The position numbers and the translations under genes were made by a program. Of a stretch of DNA of 64,000 nt, positions 11,878-21,590 are shown piece after piece (position 1 is the first letter of the stretch; the number at the start of each line of letters is the position of its first letter). The notes under the pieces were generated by a model. That model had not been told where the DNA came from, ran no database searches, and saw only the letters and a list, made by a program, of their open reading frames with translations. The stretch is from assembly GCA_001566295.1 (NCBI GenBank), contig KQ964245.1, positions 749,524-813,523 of the forward strand, written 5' to 3'. Source of the stretch: Microdochium bolleyi (Eukaryota > Ascomycota > Sordariomycetes > Xylariales > Microdochiaceae).

Positions 11878-14800
11878 CTAATCCCTTCTGTATCCATTGT
11901 TGCCGCCGTAGCCTCCACGACCACGACCGCCACCGCCACCTCCTCTGTAACCACCACCGCCTCCGTTGTAGCGGTTGTCATGGCCACCACCACCGCCGCC
12001 GCCGCCGCCGCCATAACCGTGCTGCTGGCCCTGATGACCACCGCCGCCTTGGTAGTGGTTGCTTCCACCATAGTGCTGTCCACCGGCGCCGCCACCCCCT
12101 CTGTAGCCGCCTCCGCCGCCTCCATTGTAGCCACCGTAGCCACCGCCGCCATTACCATAGTGTTGCGGCGGTGGAGGCGGGGGTAGACCATTGCCGAAGC
12201 CTGGCATGCCAGGAGGCGGCGGAATCCATCCGGGCGGAGGAACGGCTGGCGGAGGCTGCTGGTAAGAGTTCTGTCCCTGGTAGCCGCCGCCGCCACCGCC
12301 GCCGTAGCCATTGTTCTGGTACGGAGGTCTGCCGCCATGATGGCCACCGCCCTGCCGCGAGTCCGATCCGTAGTGAATCCTGTCGCCGCCACGGCCTCTG
12401 CCGCCGCCGTAGCCTCCGCGCCCACCGAGCGGCGCACCGCCGTGGCTGCGACCGGCATTGCGCATCTTGCCCTTGAGCTCCTCGATGTCGCTGCGATTCA
12501 GAGCCGGGGTGGGGAGCTCGACGCCGCGCAGAAGCATGGACTTGTGACTCTGCGTGGACGTGGGGAAGTCGTAGACCACAGTCACCGAGCGGTCATCCTC
12601 GACATCTGGCATCGAGTTCCGCTCCAGAGGGTACATAAGTGTGCCGTGGGGCAGGTACTCGGCGAGCTTGCTGGCCTTGCCCGACAGGCCCTGGCTGGCG
12701 CGCGGGTTGAGGTGGAACTCTGGCGCCCCTTGCTTTTTGGAGTAGAATTTGCTGATGATGTCGTCGTATAGCTCCTGGTTCGCCTCGGACAGGATCATCA
12801 CGGTCTGGCCCAAGCCGTTGCGAATCGTGTCTTCGGGGCTTAGCTGTGGGTATCTGGCCTGTACTGCCTGCAGGAGGCGCGGCATGTCGATGAACGGCAG
12901 CAGAGCAACACCTTGCCAGGCCATTTTCTTGCCGTTCAGATCGATCTCAAAGTCCTCAGGGTAGAAGTCGATGATGGGGCTGTCGCTGTCGGTCATGAGG
13001 TCATGGAATACCTCTGGCAGAACGTGCTTAGATCCAGCTGGCTGGACACTCATAAGCTGCTCAAAAGGTTTGACGATACGTCCCTTCTCGAAGTTGATTT
13101 CCATCTTGCCGATGTCGACAAAGTCCTGCGCAAAAGGCGCGTAGTGGTAGGGATAGTACCACTCCCACGACGGACATCCCTGGAAGTAGTAAGCCAGAAC
13201 CCACGCCAGGCCTTCGACGTAGGCGCGGCCGACCTTTCGCCTGAACTCGATGTCTTTGGGGTCAACCTTGAACTTTTGCTCGTAGTATCTGTCGGCATAG
13301 CCTTCTTCCCACATGCGAATGTTATCTTCCGGCTCAGTCTCCTCCTTCTTGGCAGGCGTGCTCTGGCCATCGGTCATATCTTCAGCCTTGCGTTTGTTGC
13401 CTACGGCGCTAACTGTAGACTCCGAAGTACCTGGAGGTCCCTGCTCAGGTGGAGCTGGGCTGCCTTCGCCGCCCGCAGCTTTCGCCTCGGTCTGTGCTTT
13501 GATCTGGCTTTTCAGCACAGCAGCTGCACTCTTGTTCGCGGTGTTGGCATCGGGTCGGTTGACAATCAGATCATGAGTGAGAGAATTGCTGAGGCCTCCG
13601 GACAAGCTCGACTCGCCGTTGTGGTTGCCATTGCGGCCATTTCGCTGCTGATCTTGCATCTTGCGACGCTTGTTGTTCGCCTCTCTTCTGTCCTCTGTCT
13701 CCTTTCTACGCCTGAAGATGGCGTCTTCTTGCTTAGCGAGGCCGTCAAGAATGAGCTGGGCTTTATTCAGATCGATGCGGCCGTCTGTGGTCACATAACC
13801 ACCCATCTCCGGGAGGTTGTCACGCCAGATTGCAGTAAGGGTATCGATAGAGTTCTCGCGAATTTCGAGAGCAGGCAGATGAGGAAGGAAATCGTTGCCT
13901 ACAAAGCAGAACATGAAGACCCAATCGTCGATGGCGCGCTCAAGGTCAAACCGGAAGGGCAAGCCGGGAACGTTGAGCTCAACGGCGAGATACTCCCGGA
14001 GCACAGATGTGTGGAGCCAGATGAAAGGCTTCAATGGCACAGGCTTATCGCTCGGGTCCTCCTTCTTGGGTTCGCCGCGACAGTTTCTGGCCTCATGGCC
14101 TTCCTGTCCGCATATCCTGCAAGTCCGAGTCTTGCCCTGCTGCGCAAAAACGTCCTCACGGAGAACGCGGAAGTGCGGCTCGTGGGTGGCCAGTCCCAAC
14201 ATGATGAGATCGGCATCGAGTCCGTAGATCACATGTCGGGTGTTTGGGTCGTGGTCTGGTGACGCCCTTTGAGATCGCACAAAGTCCATGATCTTGTGCT
14301 CTCCCTCTCCGGGAACTGTCGCATCAGAAATGATGACCTTCATGTTGGCCCAGCCAGGATCGGTGTTCAGCTTGTACGCGCACCAGTATCGCAAAGAGGT
14401 GGCGAGGATGTCCATGAATGGCGTTCCGGGGGTGATGGAGTTGGAATCGAACGCCTTCTTGTTCATGGCTGCAATCGTCTCTGGAGGGAGCTCGCCGCCG
14501 TTCTGTTGCTTGACCATCTTGAGCAGCTCTTCCTTGTCTGCAGCCTTTTCCTGCGCCTCCCGGGCGGATCTGAATCGCCGCGATCGCTGCTGGTTCATCT
14601 TGGCGCGAGGCGCGACACCATCGATTGCGATCATCATCAGCTTCTTGGGACGAACCATGTTGACCACGCGATCGGTGTATTTGAACACAGCCAGCATCAT
14701 CTCCTCCTCATCCTTAGGCGCGGGTCCATCTTCGGGATGCGAACAAGGGTGAACGATACCGTTCATGTCGAGATAGAGGTTGTCGAACTCTTCGCCATTG

Positions 14801-14931
14801 GGGTTAGGGCGAGTCGTGTCGACGGGGATGACGGAGCCATCGTCCATAACGATTGGCTGATCCTCTATCACCGGGGAAACGATCTTGGGATACTTGTTGG
14901 AAAGCCATCGGAACGCAGCGGGGATACCCAT
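11878..14931 (-). CDS. rat1: 5'-3' exoribonuclease 2 (Rat1/Xrn2)
   Basis: Nuclear 5'-3' exoribonuclease that degrades and trims RNAs (rRNA and snoRNA processing, torpedo termination of RNA polymerase II). The gene is a single exon of 1017 residues starting MGIPAAFRWLS, the family's standard N-terminus. XRN nuclease motifs are in order: LDMNGIVHPC (55-63), AIDGVAPRAKMNQQRSRRF (102-120), ISDATVPGEGEHK (201-213), GLDADLIMLG (237-246) and FCFVGNDFLPHLP (341-353). A CCHC zinc knuckle (CX2CX4HX4C) sits at 271-284; it is typical of fungal Rat1 and absent from the cytoplasmic Xrn1 type. A Lys/Arg-rich linker at about 405-430 could carry a nuclear localisation signal. The tail after about residue 828 is Gly-Tyr-Arg-rich low complexity with polyproline, suitable for RNA binding. 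The gene is head-to-head with uso1. Confidence 0.97.
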   Translation of the reverse strand: MGIPAAFRWLSNKYPKIVSPVIEDQPIVMDDGSVIPVDTTRPNPNGEEFDNLYLDMNGIVHPCSHPEDGPAPKDEEEMMLAVFKYTDRVVNMVRPKKLMMIAIDGVAPRAKMNQQRSRRFRSAREAQEKAADKEELLKMVKQQNGGELPPETIAAMNKKAFDSNSITPGTPFMDILATSLRYWCAYKLNTDPGWANMKVIISDATVPGEGEHKIMDFVRSQRASPDHDPNTRHVIYGLDADLIMLGLATHEPHFRVLREDVFAQQGKTRTCRICGQEGHEARNCRGEPKKEDPSDKPVPLKPFIWLHTSVLREYLAVELNVPGLPFRFDLERAIDDWVFMFCFVGNDFLPHLPALEIRENSIDTLTAIWRDNLPEMGGYVTTDGRIDLNKAQLILDGLAKQEDAIFRRRKETEDRREANNKRRKMQDQQRNGRNGNHNGESSLSGGLSNSLTHDLIVNRPDANTANKSAAAVLKSQIKAQTEAKAAGGEGSPAPPEQGPPGTSESTVSAVGNKRKAEDMTDGQSTPAKKEETEPEDNIRMWEEGYADRYYEQKFKVDPKDIEFRRKVGRAYVEGLAWVLAYYFQGCPSWEWYYPYHYAPFAQDFVDIGKMEINFEKGRIVKPFEQLMSVQPAGSKHVLPEVFHDLMTDSDSPIIDFYPEDFEIDLNGKKMAWQGVALLPFIDMPRLLQAVQARYPQLSPEDTIRNGLGQTVMILSEANQELYDDIISKFYSKKQGAPEFHLNPRASQGLSGKASKLAEYLPHGTLMYPLERNSMPDVEDDRSVTVVYDFPTSTQSHKSMLLRGVELPTPALNRSDIEELKGKMRNAGRSHGGAPLGGRGGYGGGRGRGGDRIHYGSDSRQGGGHHGGRPPYQNNGYGGGGGGGYQGQNSYQQPPPAVPPPGWIPPPPGMPGFGNGLPPPPPPQHYGNGGGGYGGYNGGGGGGYRGGGGAGGQHYGGSNHYQGGGGHQGQQHGYGGGGGGGGGGHDNRYNGGGGGYRGGGGGGRGRGGYGGNNGYRRD
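11881..12450 (-). repeat. GGY/RGG-type low-complexity coding repeat in the rat1 tail
   Basis: The 3' end of rat1 is built of degenerate GGN codons, giving a plus strand made largely of CCN/GCC triplets. The encoded tail alternates GGYGG, RGGGG and GGHHGG blocks with a proline-rich spacer. Such repeats are prone to length change between strains. They can be targets of arginine methylation, and a PRMT3-type enzyme is encoded 5 kb away; a link is only a guess. Confidence 0.75.
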
Positions 14932-15840
14932 TGTCGCGATGTGATCGGGAGCAGAGAAGAGTCGGTTCTAAAGTTGAGAGCTTGCGAATCGAGTTTGTGT
15001 GGTCGCAACTGTCGTTTGAGCGCGCCGTAGAACGTCTTTGAGTTATCGCAATGGTTGTCGAAGTATGCTGTCGCTGTCGCGTGGGCTTGCCTGCGCTGAG
15101 CAGCTCTCGGGTGATTGGCCCTGGGGGTCCTGGGGGACGGAAGAAAGCGATCTGGTCTTCTTGCGCATGAGGGCAAGCTGGGATTCGGGACTGTCTGACA
15201 GAAGGCGTAGAGCCGTCGCAAACGGTATGCTCAGATCCGCGTGCCGAGTAAGTCTTGATCTTCGCGGCTGCGCTCCAGTATATCCACGGAATGAGGACTG
15301 GTGTTGTGTTGGGGGACAGCCGTCCTAGTCGCTCGCAGACAAGAAAGACAGGACTGCGACGTTGTGATGATTCAAGAACGCGGCTCAGGAACTTTTCCTG
15401 GCGCATCTGCCTACAAGTCAAAGCCAAATCGCCGGCTCTGGTGGGTCCCCGCTTTCCGGGGCGCAACTCTTGTGGGGCTCTCGTGCCTGAACAGCCCCTG
15501 TCGGCTTCTGTCTGCGTGTCAATCTACAGAGCATTACATAAGCCCCCGTTGCATTGTTGCGTCCGCTAATAGGAAGACCCTGGAATCTATGCACGTAATA
15601 GCTCACATTGGTCTGGCGGTGATGTGGCCAGTTCGAACGAGCTTCCTGAGAATCGCAAATCGGCGCCGACGAGCTGCAGCGGGACCGGATACACAGCTAT
15701 TGCTGGCGACAGTCGAGTCGACCTCGGGCAGGTCTGCCACCCAGAAATTCATCAGACCACCTTGACGAAGAGCATGCCCGCGAGTTCGTGACGTCTCCCG
15801 ATGGCCTCGACACCCCCACGACGAACATAACATTGAAACC
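14932..15840. promoter_or_regulatory. Bidirectional intergenic promoter, rat1 / uso1
   Basis: 909 bases separate the two divergent start codons, so both promoters and 5' leaders must lie here. I see no convincing TATA box or named operator. The stretch has no supported coding region; the frames in it have no domain and run against both flanking genes. Confidence 0.6.
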
Positions 15841-18800
15841 ATGTTTTCCACCATAGCAACTGCCCCGGCGAAGCAGTCCGTCGGCGAGACCATATCGGTG
15901 CTGAGTGGGCGGCTGAGCTCTGCGACGTTGCTGGAGGACCGGCGAGCCGCCATCCTGGGCTTGCGAAGCTTTGCCAAAGACTATCCCGCTTCGGTCGCTT
16001 CAGGAGCTCTACGTAGCTTGATTGAGAGCCTGACGAAAGATGCCGAGGATCCTGAGACCGTCAAGTCAGTCCTTGAGACCCTCTTGATGCTGTTCAATCC
16101 AAACCAGAACAGCCCTGAGGCGTCCGAAGACATTGCCCTGTGGCTCGCTGACGAGTTCACCCAGCGCGAACATGTCACCCTCCTTCTTGACTTCCTCGAA
16201 ACGACCGAGGCGCATGTCCGACTTTACTCAATGCAACTGATCTCCGCCATTCACTCCGCACGGACAGACCGAACCGAAGAATGCGTGCTCGCCGCTCCTG
16301 GAGGCTTATCCAAACTCGTCACAGTCCTCGATGACAGCCGGGAAGCTGTACGGAACGAAGCTTTGTCTCTGCTCACTTACCTCACTGCGACATCCCCGAT
16401 CATACAACAAATTGTGGCCTTCGAAAGCGCATTCGAAAGAGCATTTGCCATCATCGCAGCCGAGGGATCTCTGACAGAGGGTGAGAGGGTGGTGGAAGAC
16501 TGCCTGATATTTGTGGCAAACCTGCTCCGGCTGCACCCCAAGAATCAGGCCCTTTTCCGGGAAAGCGGCTATGTCCAACAGCTATCAAAACTTCTGGAAA
16601 GCACGTACCAGGTCAGGGATCCTGCGGAGGAACTGGCACAATGGGCACAAGAACAGCGTGGCAGAAACACATATGCGCTCATTGCAGTATTACGACTTTT
16701 CTTGGTCTCGGGGGCAGAGGGGACAATGAAGAACCAGGCGGCCTTCTGGCAGCACGGCGTGCTATACCATGCACTACAGCTTGCTTTCGATCATGGATCT
16801 GAGCTGCCCATCAAAGCCGAGGCTCTTACAGCGTGCTCAGATATCATCCTTGGCCATCCAAAGTTGCAGGAAGGGTTTGCCCAGTTGCAGGTGCCTTCAG
16901 TCTTTGACACCCCTCAAACTCCAAACGGAAACCCGGCCAAGCCCAAAGCCGTGCCTATGGTCTACGTGATAGATGGACTGCTCGATCTTGTGCTTGGTTT
17001 GCCTGTTCTGCAAGCGTTCGACCTACGCTACGCGGCTTGCCAATGCATCAAGGCCTACTTCCACAACCATCCTGAGATTCGGTTGCACTTTCTGCGGAGG
17101 GCGATCGAGGGCCATGCATCTGGGGCCGATGAGACGGCCAACGTCCTGACCACTTTGTTACAACCACTCGATAACAGCGCCTCATTGGACCCTTATCGAT
17201 TCTGGTTCGCCGCCGTCATCACCTTCCACCTCGTCTTTGAGAATGTGGAGGGCAAGGCATTGGCCATGGCTGTCACGGAAGGCGATGCGGAAAGCGGCGA
17301 AGAAGTTGTGACAAGCATTCAGACGGTCACTGCGCATCTGCTCAGCGCCTTGTCTCGTGGCGACGATGAGCGCATAGCAATCGCTTACCTTATGCTCCTC
17401 ATCGGCTGGCTATTCGAAGACCTCGATGGCGTCAATGACTTCCTAGGCGAAGGTGGTTATATCACGACCCTTGCTGCAACAGTCAACCCTGCCAGGCAAG
17501 ATCCAGCCCCGAGTCCACTGGTCCAGGGTTTGAGTGCAACAGTTCTGGGAATTGTGTACGAATTCTCAACCAAGGACTCTCCCGTCAGCCGAGCCACATT
17601 GCACGACGTGCTGCTGACCAAGATCGGACGCGACAAGTATGTGGACACTCTGACCAAGTTCAGGAGTCAGCCTTTTGTACGGGATTTCGAGGTCATCCCT
17701 GCCAAGCTCAGCAACACTGGGGAGTTGCCCGAAGTGTTCTTTGATGCGCAATTCGTGGACTTCTTCAAAGACAACTACAGCCGACTAGTCAAAGCGATCG
17801 ATCGTGAGCCTGGGCTGGAGATCTCGGTCGTGACCAATGGTGTGGAGAAGGGAGTGTCTCGTGAGCTAGTAGACTCTTTGCGTGCCCAGCTTGCCGAGAA
17901 AGACAGAGCTCTGCAAGACGCCATTGACGAGAGTGCCGCCCTCGAAGCCAAGTTGAGCGTCGAGCAAGTCGAGAATCGGAAGACGAAGGAGTTCAATAAT
18001 GCTGAGCTGGGCCGCATTCGCAACATCAATGAGGCTATGCAGAGACATCACGACGAGGACATCAAGTAAGCAGTCCGGAAAGTAGTGTAGACTGCAAGGG
18101 TGCTAACGCTCGCTAGGAAACTTGAAGCACAGCACAAGGCTAAAGAGGAAGCACATCAGAAGCAGTTGGGTGTGATCCGTAAGGAATTGGAGAGCAGTTT
18201 TGGAGCGAGGTTCCAGGCGCAGCAGAAGAAGGAAGCCGACCTGCAGAGGGAGATTGAAGGCATACGCAAAAGCTCTGAAGCTGAGAAGGAACAAATCCGC
18301 AAGCAAATCGATGCAGAGAAGGCCGAGATCCAGAAGAAAGCCGATTCCGAAAAGGCTGAGCTTCAGAGACAACTCGACTACATGAAGAAGACCGCCGAGA
18401 CGGAGAAGGAACGAGCACTGCGCAAGTCAGAAGGCGAGAAGGCCGAGACGCACAAGACCATCAAGAAGCTCGAGTCAGACAATGCTGAGCTGAAGGTCGA
18501 GATGGAGAAGACTGTCAAGAAGCTCGAGGCAGAACTTGCGGAGCTCAAGGCTGCAAACAAGAAGCTTGAGACTGCTGAGACAGAATCTGTGCGAGCCAAG
18601 CGTCGGGTCGAGGCAGAGATTGCAGACCTCAAGGCGACCATCAGCCGCCTCGAAGTCGATGTGATGAAGGTAGGTCACTACTTGGTGCTCCAAGTCGACA
18701 CGGAAGCTGACATGAATGCTCACAGGCCAACAAGGCCAAGGCTCAAGAGGTCAAAGCCGCACAGGAAAAGATCACTGCCGAGTTTGCAAGTCAGGAGAAG

Positions 18801-19248
18801 AAATCCAAGGGCTCTGATCAAAAGGTCAAGGATCTCGAGGCCAAGCTCAAGAAGGCCGAGGACAAGACCAAGGCATCTGAGAAGCAGATTGAGGAACTCA
18901 AGAAGGATCTTGCGAAGAAGGACGATGATTCGAAGAAGGTGAGCGAAGATGCCCTCAAATAACCGTGATTGCTTTGCTGACACTCCCACAGTTCACGAAA
19001 CAGCTCAAGGAGAAGGATGAGGAGAAGGCGGCGACTCAAACCGAGCTGGATGATCTGTTGATGGTCTTCAGCGACCTGGAAGAAAAGGTCGAGAAGTACA
19101 AGGTGTGTACAAGCCAGCCCACTAACAGAGCAGAAATACTAATACCTTCTCATAGAAACGGGTCATCGAAGCTGGCGGGACAGTTTCAGAAGCGGACGAT
19201 GGCAGTGACGACGAAGACGACGACGAGGATGAGGACGAGGTCGACTGA
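15841..19248 (+). CDS. uso1: Vesicle tethering protein Uso1/p115
   Basis: Long coiled-coil tether acting in ER-to-Golgi vesicle docking. Exons 15841-18065, 18117-18669, 18726-18938, 18992-19102 and 19156-19248 join in frame to about 1064 residues. All four introns have GT-AG ends; the first has branch GCTAACG. Residues 1 to about 680 form the armadillo-like globular head; the start MFSTIATAPAKQSVGETIS and the segment DRRAAILGLRSFAKDYP match the family. From about residue 685 onward there is a long Glu/Lys-rich coiled coil. The last exon encodes an acidic tail ending DEDEDEVD, the p115 acidic C-terminus. The gene is slightly shorter than yeast Uso1 because the coiled coil is short, which is normal in filamentous fungi. 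Confidence 0.95.
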
Positions 19249-19577
19249 AACAAAAGCGCTGCATAGCTTGATTCAAATCTGATAGATCTCAATCACGATA
19301 CCCGAATGATGACCATTTGAGTAGAGAACAACGTTTGAGCTTGTGATCATGAGGATATGCACGTAGGCCAGCGGATGCCCCACCAGAAAAAACTGTATGC
19401 ACTGCAACGACCAGCTCCACCCGCCGCACTTTTCCAGATCCAATTATTTGCCTGATTGGGCGAGGCAAGAGGGACAGCCTCGAAGTCCTCGACAATATCG
19501 CCAGACGACTTTCTCAACCCGTCGTGTTGCTTGCAGCTCAATTTCTGTATAAAAACACAGCCAACAGCCAGCAGAAC
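19249..19577. other. Intergenic uso1 / PRMT3 gene
   Basis: 329 bases between two plus-strand genes. They hold the uso1 3' UTR and the promoter of the methyltransferase gene. A TATAAAAA string lies at 19548-19555, only about 25-30 bases before the start codon at 19578, so it would imply a very short leader if it is a real TATA box. Confidence 0.5.
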
Positions 19578-21590
19578 ATGGCGTCAACCAGACCGGAAAG
19601 ATCCAACGACCCCCTCAGCGACTCGGAGTCGTCGTCCGTCGGCTCCCGCGAGGACGATGAGGGGTGGGACGACGTTGAGGCCGAGGAGGAGGAGAGCCCC
19701 GAGGTCATCTCGCTCCTTGACGACCGCGTGTTCCCAGATGTCATGAGCATGCTTGCGCACTGCAAGGAGAATCACGGCTTCGACTTCCTCGCTGTCCGGC
19801 AGAAGCTGCAGCTTGATTTCCACGGCGCCGTCAGGCTGGTCAACTTTGGTACGTGGGGCTCTTTTTGGACCCTGATTTCGTAGATGAGGTGACGGTGAGA
19901 CACGATTGCTTCGGTAGCGATTCATGCGTCACTCTCACGAAGCTGCTTGATCAGCTATCTTACTCGGCTGCGTAGCTCCCGACTTCACAGTCATATCAGT
20001 CGATAATTCTGGACGCAAATTCCTAGCACAGCACTAACATCTCACCAGTCCGCCAACGGGTCCACGAGGGCCTGCCCGTCACCGAGGACATCTCCACCTC
20101 AGACATCAGCGGCGATCAGTACCTCAAGCCCGTCCTCGACGACGATGCTGTCATCATCGGCCTCTTCGACCTACCCGAGGTTGCCCCCGAGGCTGCCGCC
20201 GTGGGCAGCAGTAACCCTGAAGACCTGGCCAAGCGCAACGCCGAGCTCGCCGAGCAGCTCGCCCGCGTGACCGCGCAGTTCGAGAACTATCGTGTGACGG
20301 TGCAGCAGACGCTCGACGAGCGCTGGGGCGATGCGGACCAGGCCGAGGCTGAGGCCAAGCGGGCGGGCAAGCTCAAGGCTGCCAACGAGGAGCCTGAGGA
20401 TCCTTCGAGATACTACTGGGAGTCATATGCTGGCAATGGTGAGTTGTGGCCTGCATATATTGCGACCGGCTTCCAACACAATTGCTGATTGTGATCAACA
20501 TCACAGACATCCACGAGACCATGCTCAAGGACACAGTCCGGACGGATGCGTACCGGGACTTCATCTACCACAACAAGCACCTCTTCAAGGGCAAGACAGT
20601 GCTTGACATCGGCTGCGGCACGGGTTAGTAATCTCGATGCCCCATGTGCCTGCCTGCGATCTTACATCGAGACCATGTTACTGACACAGCACGATAGGAA
20701 TTCTCAGCATGTTCTGTGCCAAGGCCGGTGCAGCCAAGGTCCTTGCGGTCGACGCGAGCGCCATCATCGCCAAGGCGCGCGAGAACGTGTTCCGCAACGG
20801 CCTAGAGTCGACCGTGACGTGCATCCACGGCAAGATCGAGGAGGTCACGCTGCCTGTGGACAAGGTCGACATCATCGTCAGCGAGTGGATGGGCTACTGC
20901 CTGCTGTTCGAGGCTATGCTGCCGTCTGTCCTGTACGCGCGCGACCGGTACCTCAAGCCCGACGGCCTGCTGGTGCCCAGCCACACCAACATCTGGCTCG
21001 CGCCCGTGGCCGACCCGGAGTACATTGACGAGAATATTGCGTTCTGGCGCGACGTGTACGGATTCGACATGCAGGCCATGCAGACGGGTATCTACGCCGA
21101 CGCGCGCGTGCTGCACATGCCGCAGGAGACCGTCGTGGGCCGGCCCGCGGCGTTCAAGCTGCTCGACCACTACACGTGCAAGACGGAGGACCTGAGCTTC
21201 ACCGCGCCCTACGCGACCAAGCTCACAAAGGACATTGACAACCTCGACGGGTTCCTCGTGTGGTTCGACACCTTCTTCGCGCCGGCGCGCGACGCGCACG
21301 AGACGGATGTCGTGCTGGACTCGGTGGCCGACGAGTGGAAGCTCGTCGACAAGGAGAGCCGCGTGGCCTTCACCACGGGACCCTTCAACACCGAGACGCA
21401 CTGGAAACAGGGCTTGCTGCTGTGTAAGCCGGAGACGCCGAAGGAGGGCGCGGAGAAGAAGGACACAAAAATGAAGAAGGACGACGAGGTCAAGGGTGAC
21501 ATCACGTTCGAGGCGGCCGGGGACAATGCGCGCGCGCTGAAGCTCAAAATTACGTGGAACGGCAAGGCGGAGAGCTGGGCGCTGAAGTAG
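19578..21590 (+). CDS. rmt3: Protein arginine N-methyltransferase, PRMT3 type
   Basis: Type I arginine methyltransferase; PRMT3/Rmt3 enzymes are cytosolic and methylate ribosomal protein S2. Exons 19578-19848, 20049-20438, 20507-20623 and 20698-21590 join in frame to 556 residues. The N-terminus is acidic and is followed by the PRMT3-specific region SMLAHCKENHGFDF and LDFHGAVRLVNF. In animal PRMT3 this region is a C2H2 zinc finger; here the first two Cys are replaced (ISLLDDRVFPDV), so metal binding is probably lost. A helical segment ARVTAQFENYRVTVQQTL precedes the catalytic domain, which has motif I VLDIGCGTGILSMFCAKAG, the double-E loop SEWMGYCLLFEAMLPS and the THW loop THWKQGLLL. A Lys/Glu-rich insert lies near the end. 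The start is the first ATG in frame, at 19578. Confidence 0.94.

Noticed and set aside
11853..12458. Ala/Thr/Met-rich minus frame over the rat1 tail
   Set aside because: It is an alternative reading of the GGN repeat; the rat1 frame explains the sequence.
12913..14262. 449-codon plus-strand open frame
   Set aside because: It is antisense to the nuclease domain of rat1, which is beyond doubt; the frame has no domain.
18100..18942. 280-codon frame with an RS-like C-terminus
   Set aside because: Its first part is uso1 exon 2; after the donor at 18670 it reads through the intron and then in the wrong frame.
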